DNA of 64,000 bases from Polaribacter pacificus (GCF_038024035.1 NZ_CP150664.1:186001-250000); one strand, 5' to 3'; shown: positions 1 to 10,140, numbered from the stretch's first letter. Notes: a model not told the origin generated them from the sequence alone. Numbers and translations: made by a program.

Positions 1-138
1 AATAGGCAAGAGTGGACTTTTGGATTGAGTTATTTAATAGCAAATGGGGCGGTTGTTAAAGCAGATTACCAGTTAAAGGATAATGCAGCAAATAAACAAA
101 CAAATCAATTAAACTTTGGAATCGGTGTATGGTTCTAA
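1..138 (+). CDS. C-terminal end of an outer-membrane porin-like protein (5' truncated by window)
   Basis: Frame 1 is open from the first base to a TAA at 136-138 and encodes the last 45 residues of a protein. The segment has alternating polar and hydrophobic residues typical of beta-barrel strands and ends in GIGVWF, with the C-terminal aromatic residue that outer-membrane barrels use for assembly. It is followed 40 bases later by the FMN-binding protein gene on the same strand, so the two may be co-transcribed. The family cannot be fixed from this fragment; a porin of the phosphate-selective or general type is the best guess. Confidence 0.6.
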   Translation, partial: NRQEWTFGLSYLIANGAVVKADYQLKDNAANKQTNQLNFGIGVWF

Positions 139-178
139 TTAGAAAAGACGGTATCAACCTTTTATCAACATTTAGAAA

Positions 179-718
179 ATGAACTTTTTTAAAATATTTA
201 TAATTAGTGTCTTGAGTACCTTTGTATTGTATACAATAAATGGAGTCACTAATAATTTGCAAAAAAAAGCACTGAAGGAGATTGCAAAAACCTTTGACTT
301 AAAGAACCCTGTCTTAGAAGCTATAGTGATAAGTCAAGAAATAAATGATCAATTAAATAAACCCATTTCTGATCAGAGTTTATTTAAAATTAAAGAAAAT
401 AATGAGATCAAGGGTTTTGCCTATATTGACAAGGCACTAAGCAAAACTGATGAATTTGATTATGTGATCTTATTAGATAAAAACTTAATCATAGTTAAAA
501 CAAAGGTACTCATCTATAGAGAAGATTATGGAGGAGAAATAGGAAGTAATCGTTGGTTAAAACAATTTATCGGAAAAAACAAAGGAGATAATTTGATTTA
601 CAATACGAATATTATGGCTATTTCTGGAGCGACTATATCTGCCCAGTCAATAACGAAGGCTATAAATGTTTTTTTACAAGATTTAAATATATTATATACA
701 AACACTATTTTTCAATGA
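179..718 (+). CDS. FMN-binding domain protein (RnfG/NqrC-like)
   Basis: This 179-residue protein has an N-terminal hydrophobic segment (residues 5-22) that would export or anchor it, then a periplasmic domain. Residues 149-152 are SGAT, matching the [S/T]GAT motif in which RnfG and NqrC carry FMN covalently attached to the threonine (Thr152 here). The preceding stretch with EDYGGEIGS also fits the FMN-binding domain family. It is likely a periplasmic flavin electron carrier. The gene lies between a porin end and a small membrane protein whose start overlaps its stop by 4 bases (ATGA), so the last two are probably translationally coupled. The electron donor and acceptor are not evident here. 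Confidence 0.8.
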   Translation: MNFFKIFIISVLSTFVLYTINGVTNNLQKKALKEIAKTFDLKNPVLEAIVISQEINDQLNKPISDQSLFKIKENNEIKGFAYIDKALSKTDEFDYVILLDKNLIIVKTKVLIYREDYGGEIGSNRWLKQFIGKNKGDNLIYNTNIMAISGATISAQSITKAINVFLQDLNILYTNTIFQ

Positions 719-1218
719 AAATAGCCGGATCTATTTACCAATTACCAAGAGAAATAAAAATCCTTATCGTTTTTTTTATCGTGATGCTTAGTATCGGTTT
801 TTATGGAGGAATCACTTTTGTAAAAGAAACAACAAATTCAAATCCAAAAGGAATTGAAGAGCGTTATTTAGGTAATGAAACAGATGATTTTGCTACCACA
901 ATGAAGTTTAAAAAATCTAAACCTGAAGTTTTGACAATGGTTCACAATCATATCTTATCGCTTTCTGTCATTTTCTTTTTAATTTCTCTAATCTTGGCAA
1001 CAACGGATATTAACGAGAAGCTTAAATTATTTTTAATGATTGAGCCTTTTTTATCAATTTTAATGACTTTTGGTGGTATTTATTTTCTGTGGACTGGAGT
1101 TCTATGGTTTAAATATATAATTATGCTATCCGGAATTTTGATGACTTTTAGTTTTACACTTTCCGTTTTTGTCATTCTCAAATCTGTAATTACTAAAAAA
1201 GGGATATATACCAATTAA
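715..1218 (+). CDS. Small integral membrane protein, function unknown
   Basis: This 167-residue protein has a hydrophobic segment near residues 16-34 and then three more after residue 80, so about four membrane helices. Its start codon overlaps the stop of the FMN-binding protein gene. I do not recognise the family. A histidine-containing segment (VHNH, near residue 78) sits just before the second helix and could bind a cofactor or metal, but that is a guess. The coupling suggests it works with the FMN protein at the membrane. No clear terminator is visible before the guaB promoter at 1245. Confidence 0.7.
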   Translation: MKIAGSIYQLPREIKILIVFFIVMLSIGFYGGITFVKETTNSNPKGIEERYLGNETDDFATTMKFKKSKPEVLTMVHNHILSLSVIFFLISLILATTDINEKLKLFLMIEPFLSILMTFGGIYFLWTGVLWFKYIIMLSGILMTFSFTLSVFVILKSVITKKGIYTN

Positions 1219-1244
1219 GTTCTTTAAAATCCAATAAATAGTCG

Positions 1245-1252
1245 TAAATTTG
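1245..1252 (+). promoter_or_regulatory. Putative guaB promoter, -7 element TAAATTTG
   Basis: TAAATTTG matches the Bacteroidota -7 consensus TAnnTTTG and lies 30 bases upstream of the guaB start codon, giving a leader of about 25 bases. The -33 region has only a weak TTTA match. Confidence 0.55.
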
Positions 1253-1270
1253 CTCGCAATTAATTGATAA

Positions 1271-2758
<1,488 letters not shown>

Positions 2759-2780
2759 TATAAATTTTAGATAAAAAAAA

Positions 2781-2807
2781 GAGAAGCGATTAGCTTCTCT
2801 TTTTTTT
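2781..2807 (+). terminator. Rho-independent terminator, guaB (probably bidirectional)
   Basis: A perfect 7-bp stem (GAGAAGC / GCTTCTC, 2781-2787 and 2793-2799) with a 5-base loop is followed by eight T residues and preceded by a run of A residues. It lies between convergent guaB and the ompH-like gene and can serve both. Confidence 0.85.
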
Positions 2808-2825
2808 ATTGTTTACTTAATGACA

Positions 2826-3341
2826 TTATTTAGAATCATCTTTGATTCCCATTTTTGCCATTACTAACTTAGTGACGTCAAATTTAGAATCTAAATAAGC
2901 CAATTCATTTCCAGTGATGGTTAAAATTTGTGAATAACCATTAGCTTTTGCTACCTCTGCAATAACTTCAGTAATTCTTTTATACAAAGGTTTTAGATAC
3001 TCACTTCGTCTAAGTTGCATCATAGTGATACCATTTTGTCTAAATTTTTGCAAATCCTCTTCTAAGTTTGCAAGCTCTTCATATTTAGATTTCTTTACGA
3101 TATCTGTCATGGTTTTTTCTGCTTTTTTATAAGCATCTACTTTGGCATCATATTCTTTTACTTTAATATTAAAACTAGAATCTAGTTTAGCCCCATAATC
3201 AGAAATTCGAGTTTGAACAGCAGCCATTTGTGGCATTTTTGAAAGGATATACTCGCTGTCTACGGTTCCGACTTTGTTTTGTGCTTGAATAGATAAGCTG
3301 CTAAAAAGTATAGCTATAAAAAGTGTAATTTTAAATTTCAT
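2826..3341 (-). CDS. OmpH/Skp family periplasmic chaperone
   Basis: The 171-residue protein has a signal peptide of about 20 residues ending near ...SIQAQN, followed by a start like mature Skp/OmpH (VGTVDSEYIL) and then a lysine- and glutamate-rich helical region (about residues 45-125) predicted to form the coiled-coil tentacles. Skp/OmpH proteins hold unfolded outer-membrane proteins in the periplasm on their way to the BAM complex. Length and layout fit the family. In many Bacteroidota ompH paralogues follow bamA; here the gene stands alone between guaB and miaA, so it is probably one of several copies. Confidence 0.85.
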   Translation of the reverse strand: MKFKITLFIAILFSSLSIQAQNKVGTVDSEYILSKMPQMAAVQTRISDYGAKLDSSFNIKVKEYDAKVDAYKKAEKTMTDIVKKSKYEELANLEEDLQKFRQNGITMMQLRRSEYLKPLYKRITEVIAEVAKANGYSQILTITGNELAYLDSKFDVTKLVMAKMGIKDDSK

Positions 3342-3422
3342 GGATTTTTATAATTGATTAAAAGACAAATATAAGAAAGCAGTTGAGTTTGTGGTTAAAA
3401 TTCTGATTAATTTAACAGACCC

Positions 3423-4349
3423 TTACATCTTTATAGGTAAAAGCTGCTCAACGGTTTTAGAAATTTCATTAAAATCTTTATCATATGCGAACCAAACAAT
3501 TTCTGGGTCTTTTCGAAACCAGGTTAATTGCCGTTTTGCAAATCGTCTGCTATTCTTTTTGATTTCTTCGATCGCTTTTTCTTTGCTTATAAGCCCATCA
3601 AAATAGGCAAAAGGTTCACGATACCCAACAGTTTGAAGTGCGTTTAAGTCTTTAAATTTATGCAATTCGAGAGCTTCTTCAAAGAGCCCCGCTTCAACCA
3701 TCAAATCTACCCGTTGGTTTATTCGATCATACAAAACGCTACGATCTGCCTCTAAGCCAATTTTTAGAATATTAAATTTTCGTTGTTTTTTATCCTTATT
3801 GATAAAACTAGAGTAGGGCTGGTTGCTTCCAATACAAATTTCTAAGGCCCTGATTAACCTATGAGGGTTATCTAAGGCAATTGTATTATAACTTTTTAAA
3901 TCCAACTCTTTAAGCTGCATTTGCAAAGACTCTATTCCTTTGTTTTCTAATTGCTCATTTAATTGCACTCGGATGCTTGGGTCAACTTTAGGAAAACTGT
4001 CTAAGCCTTTAACCACTGCATCGATGTAAAGACCACTACCACCAACCATAATAGCTGTGGAGTTTGTAGAGAAAATTTCAGTTATTTTTTTTAATGCATC
4101 CACTTCAAATTGCCCTACATTATAATCTTCAAAAACACTTCTATTTTGAATAAAATGGTGTTTTGCTGCTTCTAGTTCATCAGTAGAGGGAACAGCGGTC
4201 CCTATCGTCATTTCTTTATAAAATTGTCTAGAGTCACACGAGAGAATCTCTGTTTTAAAATGTTGGGCTAATTGAATACTAAGTGCTGTTTTACCAATCG
4301 CAGTTGGTCCAACAATAACAATCAAAGTTTTTGGAAAAATTTCTGGCAT
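3423..4349 (-). CDS. miaA: tRNA dimethylallyltransferase
   Basis: MiaA transfers a dimethylallyl group to the N6 of A37 in tRNAs that read codons starting with U. The 308-residue protein has the P-loop GPTAIGKT at residues 14-21, the LSCDSRQFYKEM substrate motif just after it, and the VGGSGLYIDAVVKGL segment typical of MiaA. Its start codon directly follows the stop codon of the upstream ion-channel gene with no bases between, so the two are co-transcribed, although no functional link between them is known. Confidence 0.97.
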   Translation of the reverse strand: MPEIFPKTLIVIVGPTAIGKTALSIQLAQHFKTEILSCDSRQFYKEMTIGTAVPSTDELEAAKHHFIQNRSVFEDYNVGQFEVDALKKITEIFSTNSTAIMVGGSGLYIDAVVKGLDSFPKVDPSIRVQLNEQLENKGIESLQMQLKELDLKSYNTIALDNPHRLIRALEICIGSNQPYSSFINKDKKQRKFNILKIGLEADRSVLYDRINQRVDLMVEAGLFEEALELHKFKDLNALQTVGYREPFAYFDGLISKEKAIEEIKKNSRRFAKRQLTWFRKDPEIVWFAYDKDFNEISKTVEQLLPIKM

Positions 4350-5171
4350 TTAATTGAGTTTATTACCGCAATTATAACAAAACTCAGCACCGTCTTTGTG
4401 TTTTTCTATTCCACAATTTGGGCAAGCTTGTGTATTGGTGTCTATGTTTTCCATTTTAGCAATCTGTGTGCTTACAATTCCTGTTGGAATGGCTATAATA
4501 CCATACCCCAAAATCATGATAATACTCGCAATAAACTGCCCTATAGGAGTCTGTGGGGCGATATCTCCAAAGCCAACAGTGGTAAGGGTTACGATTGCCC
4601 AATATACACTTCTTGGGATGCTTGTAAAACCATTTTCTGCACCTTCTATCATATACATTACTGTACCTAAAATGGTACAAACAATTACAACAAAAAATAA
4701 AAAGACAGATATTTTAGCTTTGCTGGCTTTTAAAGCAACCATAAGGTTGTTAGAGGCTCCAATATACCGAGTTAGTTTTAAGATTCTAAAGATTCTCAAC
4801 AAACGCAGTAAACGCAATGCAATTAAACTATGAGTTCCGGTAAATATGATTGCTAAATACTTTGGTAATGTTGATAGGAGGTCAATAATTCCATAGAAGC
4901 TAAAAATATATTTTGTCGGTTTGTTTATGGCAATAACTCGCAAAATGTATTCAATGGTAAACAGAAGTGTGATTACCCATTCAGAAATATTTAAATAATA
5001 ATGGTATTTAGAGTCAATGCTTTCAACACTCTCTAACATAACCAACAGTACGCTTGCTAAAATAGCAATAAGAAGCACCACATCAAACAGTTTTCCTGCT
5101 CTAGTATCTGCCTCGTAAATAATCTCATGCAAACGATGTTTCCACGATGTGTTCTGTGTTTGTTTTTTCAA
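4350..5171 (-). CDS. Voltage-gated cation (potassium-type) channel with C-terminal zinc ribbon
   Basis: The 273-residue protein has six membrane segments. The S4 voltage sensor is clear at about residues 117-136, with arginine or lysine at every third position (ALRLLRLLRIFRILKLTR). The pore loop carries the selectivity filter TLTTVGFGD (TVGFGD at 198-203), the K+ channel signature. After the S6 helix a short tail holds four cysteines in two CxxC pairs (250/253 and 265/268), a zinc ribbon that could act as a cytoplasmic assembly or sensing module. The gene is immediately upstream of miaA. I infer K+ selectivity from the GFGD filter. Confidence 0.93.
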   Translation of the reverse strand: MKKQTQNTSWKHRLHEIIYEADTRAGKLFDVVLLIAILASVLLVMLESVESIDSKYHYYLNISEWVITLLFTIEYILRVIAINKPTKYIFSFYGIIDLLSTLPKYLAIIFTGTHSLIALRLLRLLRIFRILKLTRYIGASNNLMVALKASKAKISVFLFFVVIVCTILGTVMYMIEGAENGFTSIPRSVYWAIVTLTTVGFGDIAPQTPIGQFIASIIMILGYGIIAIPTGIVSTQIAKMENIDTNTQACPNCGIEKHKDGAEFCYNCGNKLN

Positions 5172-5222
5172 GAGTTTTACTTTAATTGTACAATAATACT
5201 ACAATATATTTTTTAAAAGAAT

Positions 5223-5256
5223 AAAAGCTCTAATTTACAATTAAACTAGAGCTTTT
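5223..5256 (-). terminator. Terminator-like hairpin after the caspase gene
   Basis: A 10-bp inverted repeat (AAAAGCTCTA / TAGAGCTTTT, 5223-5232 and 5247-5256) with a 14-base AT-rich loop lies 21 bases past the stop of the caspase-like gene. It reads as a terminator on the minus strand, with a moderate T-rich tail. Confidence 0.6.
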
Positions 5257-5277
5257 TGAATGAAAAAAGTAGAATTT

Positions 5278-8200
5278 TTATTGTTTTTTGATAAAGATAA
5301 AATCACCTCCCTCATCTCCAATACCATAAATAGTTCCGTATTGAGGAGTGTTAGGGCTATTATTCATCACAGGTTCTTCTATATTGTTAAAGAGTTGACG
5401 TGCAGATAAATAATTGTTGCTGTTGTCCTCTAGCCGCTTTAATAAATATTTTAAGAACACACTTTTGTTAGGAACTGTTTTTAAAGTACCACTGGTAATG
5501 GCTTTCCTACTAGTAAGTTCATACTTCTTTTGAACAGATTTTGGCGCTGCTTTAAACTCACGTGTTTTAAAAATACTACCACTAAAACAAGCATCTGAAA
5601 TTAATAAGGTGTGTTTTGATTGAATACCTTTTAAGTAATCAACAACTTGTGAGTTGCTAATTAAATTCAATTCATATTCCATATCAGCATCAGAGGGTAG
5701 CCAATGCCCAACCTGACTTTTCTCATCATAAATACCGTGTCCAGCATAAAAAACTAACAAATTATCTTTGTTGGTTACTTTCTTTTTAAGCTTGCTAAAT
5801 TCTTTGATAATTTCATTTTCCTTTGGGCTATTGTTTAAGACAACTACATTTTCTTTATTAAAATTGTACTTATTGATTAGGATGTTTGCTAAATCTTGAG
5901 CGTCTTTAGAAGGAAGCCCTCCTAAGTCAGTAATAGCACCATCACCGTAATTACTTACACCAATCAATAGCGCATAGTATTTACCAAATCCAACATCTAG
6001 GGTGTTGTCATTGTTGTTGACCACTACTACATCATCATTAACAACATCTGGAGATTTTCTTTTAATACTAAAGGTTTTTGTAGAAGAAGCTTGCTTTAAA
6101 TCGGTTGCTTTTACCACCAAATCATTGTCTCCTATTTTAAGAGGCACTTCTGCACTAAACTCTCCAGTTTCTTTAATTGTAGCGTCAATACCATTGATTT
6201 TTATTTCATAAATACCATCTTTATCTGTTGCTTTTCCTTTGACAAGAATTTTCTTTGTTTTTACAATTTTAAATCCACGTTCTACGATAGGCTCTGTAAT
6301 AACCACCTCTGGAGGTGCATTAAAATCATTATTGCTAGGGTAGGAGATGTTTAAAAAATCAACAGAAATCTCTTGTTTTTCATATACACTATACCCTAAG
6401 TAATCACCAAAGAAAGGGGTAAATGGCGCTTCATTTATATAAGTTCCATTGATATAAAAACGCAATAAGCTCCCAGATTTGACAATTTTAATAATATTTG
6501 ATGCGTATGCAGTAGTTTTTAACGCACTTGTTGTTGTCCATGGAATAATCTTATTTGAAGTATCATTTTCTAAACGTCTAAACAAATAACTGTCTTTAGA
6601 CAAGAACAAATCATATTCATTGGTGTTGTTTTTTCTACCAAAAACAAAAGCGATAGAAGAGTTAGAGCTTCCTTGTCTGGTAATGGATGTCTCAATGATA
6701 AAATCTTTGCTTGTATCAATTGCTATTTTTTTACTGATAAATGCTCCACTCTTCTCATTGTTGTTTTTTACATATAATTTACCTCCTGTGATTCTAGTTT
6801 TTGTGTCTTCTGTATCCTTTAAAGACCAGGCATTTGAATTGCTAGAAAAAGATTCAGACAACGGAACTTGTAAGGTATTGTCAGTAACAATAGTGGTATT
6901 TGATTTTTTTAAGTACTTTATAGTTAGATTGTCTACAGCGATTTTTTGTTTATTGTACACAACATATCCAATTCTATTCCCATAAAAAGATTCAAAATCA
7001 GTTTCAGTAATATAGTTGTCATTGATGTAAAATTTATTAGTGCCGCCAATTTTTTTAATGGTTAATTTATTAGTAGCACCATTTCCTTTATTGATATAAG
7101 AAGAGGTTGTAAACTTTTTAATCACCTCTTCTTTGTTATCAACCATTCTAGAGATTTTATAATAACCATTTCCAGAAATGTAAAATCTAAAGCTACTACC
7201 TTCTTCTTTAGCCCATTGCAATCCATAAGAATAATTGTCTACACCTCCAACTTTTTTAATTGTAGTACTAATTTCAAAATCTCTTGTCGTATCAATTGTT
7301 TTAGGAATATTAACAGCCCAACCACCTTCTTCGTGTTTGTGCTCAAAATTATAAAGGCTGTTTGTAATAGAGATGTCTCTATCATTGGTGTTCCCAATTG
7401 ACCAATTGTTGGCGTTGTTGTTAAACAATTCTTCAAGCAAAACATCACCAGTAGTTACAACCAAATCATCATTGCTAACAAATGGTTTTGTTTGATTTAA
7501 ATAAGAAACTTCAAGGTCTTCTACAGCGATTTTTTGTTTATTGTATACAACATAACCAATATCTGTTCCTCTTAAATCCTTGTAGCTAATTAGGCTTAAA
7601 TAACGATCGTTTACATAAAATTTTATAAAGCCTTCTTCTTTTACAACCTTAAGAGTATTGTAGGCATTATCACCTTTGTTGATATGTGGAGTGGCTGTCC
7701 ACTTTTTTATAGTCGTGTTTGTACCATTGTCAAAATTATCGATGCCATAAAATCCATTTGAAGTGATGGCAAAAATATATTGATTGTCATTGTCTTTTCT
7801 TCCAAAAAGTAAACCATAGCCATAATTGTCAACACCGCTTACCTTTTGGATTTTTGTTTCTATTTTAAAATCTTTAGAAGTATCAATCGTTAGTTTGTGT
7901 GTGCTGTTCCAACCTGCTGTAGCCCTTTTGTGCTCAAAATAATACTTTCCACTAGCGACTACAGTTTCCATGTTTTCAGTATTTGACTCTGGCCAACTAT
8001 TAGGATTGCTGTTAAAGTCATCTTTTATGATGATGTTTCCACCAGAGTTTGTAACTGTAGTCCCAGATTGTTCTTTTACTGATAAATAATCTATAGCAAT
8101 TTTTTGTTGATTATAGACCATCACCCCAATTTTATTACCAAAAAAGGGGCGAAAATCAGTACTCGTAACAAGTGCCTCATTGATATAAAAATAAAGTGTA

Positions 8201-8676
8201 TTGCCTGTTTTTTTTACTTTTAATTTATTGTAATCATTGTAGTTTGTATTAATACTTTCTGCTTTAGTCCAGGCTTGAATCTGATTGTAAGCTCCTTTAT
8301 TTTTTTCAGAAACACGATACTGACCATCGATGCCAATCATAAAGTGAAAGGTGTTATCAATGTCTTTGTTTCCAAATAATAACCCAAAAGCATAGGATTT
8401 TGTTCCTTTTATTTTTTGAATTGATGTTTCAATTTCAAAATCTTTTGAAGTATTAAAATCAATGTCTCTTGTTGTTACATTCCAGAAATCATCATCTTTT
8501 TTATGTTCAAAATAATATTTCCCGTTTTCAACTATTAACTCTCTTCGATCACTATTTCCTGTTGGCCAAGTGCTCCCAGAAGAATAATCCTCATAATACA
8601 AGGACTTTTCTTGAGAGAAACTCAATAATGAAATTGTTAAAAAGCTAAATAAAAGTAAATGTTTTTGAAGTTTCAT
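5278..8676 (-). CDS. Secreted caspase-like cysteine protease with four tandem repeats and an Ig-like domain
   Basis: This 1132-residue protein begins with a signal peptide (about residues 1-22, ending ...LLSFSQ). Four related repeats of about 180 residues follow, at roughly 26-203, 216-393, 411-590 and 602-780. Each starts with a Trp-containing motif and ends with VYNxQKIAVDxL or a variant; they look like concanavalin/LamG-type jelly rolls. A bacterial Ig-like segment is at about 790-873. The C-terminal caspase domain (about 897-1130) has the p20 features: YYALLIGVSNYGD, FYAGHG with catalytic His980, and DACFSGS with catalytic Cys1030. It is predicted to act outside the cytoplasm. It is the second gene of an operon, 9 bases after a papain-like protease. 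No type IX secretion C-terminal domain is seen. Substrate and activation are unknown. Confidence 0.88.
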   Translation of the reverse strand: MKLQKHLLLFSFLTISLLSFSQEKSLYYEDYSSGSTWPTGNSDRRELIVENGKYYFEHKKDDDFWNVTTRDIDFNTSKDFEIETSIQKIKGTKSYAFGLLFGNKDIDNTFHFMIGIDGQYRVSEKNKGAYNQIQAWTKAESINTNYNDYNKLKVKKTGNTLYFYINEALVTSTDFRPFFGNKIGVMVYNQQKIAIDYLSVKEQSGTTVTNSGGNIIIKDDFNSNPNSWPESNTENMETVVASGKYYFEHKRATAGWNSTHKLTIDTSKDFKIETKIQKVSGVDNYGYGLLFGRKDNDNQYIFAITSNGFYGIDNFDNGTNTTIKKWTATPHINKGDNAYNTLKVVKEEGFIKFYVNDRYLSLISYKDLRGTDIGYVVYNKQKIAVEDLEVSYLNQTKPFVSNDDLVVTTGDVLLEELFNNNANNWSIGNTNDRDISITNSLYNFEHKHEEGGWAVNIPKTIDTTRDFEISTTIKKVGGVDNYSYGLQWAKEEGSSFRFYISGNGYYKISRMVDNKEEVIKKFTTSSYINKGNGATNKLTIKKIGGTNKFYINDNYITETDFESFYGNRIGYVVYNKQKIAVDNLTIKYLKKSNTTIVTDNTLQVPLSESFSSNSNAWSLKDTEDTKTRITGGKLYVKNNNEKSGAFISKKIAIDTSKDFIIETSITRQGSSNSSIAFVFGRKNNTNEYDLFLSKDSYLFRRLENDTSNKIIPWTTTSALKTTAYASNIIKIVKSGSLLRFYINGTYINEAPFTPFFGDYLGYSVYEKQEISVDFLNISYPSNNDFNAPPEVVITEPIVERGFKIVKTKKILVKGKATDKDGIYEIKINGIDATIKETGEFSAEVPLKIGDNDLVVKATDLKQASSTKTFSIKRKSPDVVNDDVVVVNNNDNTLDVGFGKYYALLIGVSNYGDGAITDLGGLPSKDAQDLANILINKYNFNKENVVVLNNSPKENEIIKEFSKLKKKVTNKDNLLVFYAGHGIYDEKSQVGHWLPSDADMEYELNLISNSQVVDYLKGIQSKHTLLISDACFSGSIFKTREFKAAPKSVQKKYELTSRKAITSGTLKTVPNKSVFLKYLLKRLEDNSNNYLSARQLFNNIEEPVMNNSPNTPQYGTIYGIGDEGGDFIFIKKQ

Positions 8677-8685
8677 GCTAAAAAA

Positions 8686-10140
8686 TTATTGATGATTCAT
8701 TTCTATAAAAATAGGAACTACACTTGCATTGCTAGAATTACTTTTAGTGGTAAATGATATTTTGTTTTTTTCAAAACTGATATCATTTCCATTAAAGATT
8801 TTTGCTTGTAAAGATTTCTTTACGCGGCTAACAAAATCTTCAGATCCGTTTTTAATGCTGCTTACAATTTTATTGATATCCAATTTTTCTTTACTGTATA
8901 AAACACATAGGATGTCACGTCCAGGAGTAGCATCAAATTCAATAAAATAATCTTCGTTTGGCAAAGCTATTTCGCTGTTAGTATAATTAAAATAATCGCT
9001 AAAATTTTCAAAAGGATAAAGCTTGCTTACTGATTTGTCTCCTGATCCATAGCCGATTAAATATACGTAGCCTTTTTGTTTGCTCTTTAAATAGATTCTA
9101 AATTGAGTACCAGAAGTATAGCTCTTATCTATTCTATAAGTTGTCTTTACAGCCTTAACTACATTGAAATTTCTAGTAGCCTCATCTGATAAAATTGGGT
9201 TCATATAGCCTCCGTTGCTCAGTCTTAAGTTTAGTTCTCCAGACAGACCATTGCTATTGTTTGTAACAACCACATCATCATTGTCATCATCATTTACATT
9301 TGGTTTGCTTTTATCAACCAATACATAAGCTGTCTTGGTGTTTTCTTTAAATGCATCATAAGTAACCCAAATAAAACCATTGTTACCCCAGTTGGTCCCC
9401 CATGAGTTTAATATTTCAAAAGCACCACCATATTTGTTGTCATCATATCCTACAACAACCATTGCATGTCCACCCAGACCACCAGAGTGTGCTCCGCTCC
9501 AAGCTCCTTTAACTTTATAAAATGAAGATGAAACTTGCATTCCAATAACCACTGGATTTTGATTGGCAATTGCCTTTTTTACTTTTCCAACAAGATTTAC
9601 AGGATTGTCCCATTTTGCCAATCTTTCATAAGTTAAAATAGTATTTTTCTTTGCTAATTCAAGACCATACTCAGTTGGTACCACTTTACAATTGGCTGCA
9701 TTGTAAGTAAAATCTTTTAAGCTTAAAATCCCATAGGTATTTAACAACTTCATGGCATCAGCGATATAAGAACCTTTGGTACAATTGTCATCTCCTTTCA
9801 TTTTAATTAAATTGTAAACAAATGAAGGTGAGTATGTATTTTGATTGATTAAAGAGGTATTGTCTTTCCAACCATTTTTAATAGCGTTTGCAATAGTTCT
9901 TGCTCCATAGCCACTTGCCCATCCAACACAAGATGGTTGACTTCCTTGATTACCAGGAGTAGGGCTAAATGATTTAAGACTGTAATTAGAAGGAATTGAA
10001 GTTAAACTTCTAGTAACTAAAGGGACAGTTTCGGTGACCTCTTCATACTTTTCCTTACTAAATTCTAAACCAGTTACGTACTCTTGTGCATGTAAACTTA
10101 TAGAAACTAAGAGCAGTACGGATAAAAGTATCTTTTTCAT
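8686..10140 (-). CDS. Secreted papain-family (C1) cysteine protease with C-terminal DUF4384 domain
   Basis: The 484-residue protein has a signal peptide (1-19, ending LHAQ). Residues 60-275 form a C1A peptidase domain: the oxyanion Gln and nucleophile in GNQGSQPSCVGWA (Cys71), the catalytic His225 in GGHAMVVVGYDD and Asn245 in NSWGTNWG. An Asp/Asn-rich linker (about 280-298) leads to a DUF4384-like domain (about 300-480), recognised by GYVYLIGYGSGD followed by LYPF and the DILCVLYS strand. There is little room for a long inhibitory propeptide. It is the first gene of the operon, with the caspase gene 9 bases downstream; the linker motif NDDVVV recurs in that protein. A processing or substrate relationship is plausible but inferred. 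Confidence 0.9.
   Translation of the reverse strand: MKKILLSVLLLVSISLHAQEYVTGLEFSKEKYEEVTETVPLVTRSLTSIPSNYSLKSFSPTPGNQGSQPSCVGWASGYGARTIANAIKNGWKDNTSLINQNTYSPSFVYNLIKMKGDDNCTKGSYIADAMKLLNTYGILSLKDFTYNAANCKVVPTEYGLELAKKNTILTYERLAKWDNPVNLVGKVKKAIANQNPVVIGMQVSSSFYKVKGAWSGAHSGGLGGHAMVVVGYDDNKYGGAFEILNSWGTNWGNNGFIWVTYDAFKENTKTAYVLVDKSKPNVNDDDNDDVVVTNNSNGLSGELNLRLSNGGYMNPILSDEATRNFNVVKAVKTTYRIDKSYTSGTQFRIYLKSKQKGYVYLIGYGSGDKSVSKLYPFENFSDYFNYTNSEIALPNEDYFIEFDATPGRDILCVLYSKEKLDINKIVSSIKNGSEDFVSRVKKSLQAKIFNGNDISFEKNKISFTTKSNSSNASVVPIFIEMNHQ

Noticed and set aside
5278..8676. Type IX secretion C-terminal sorting domain on the caspase protein
   Set aside because: The C-terminus ends within the caspase fold (GDFIFIKKQ) and shows no T9SS sorting-domain motif, so export beyond the periplasm cannot be claimed from sequence.
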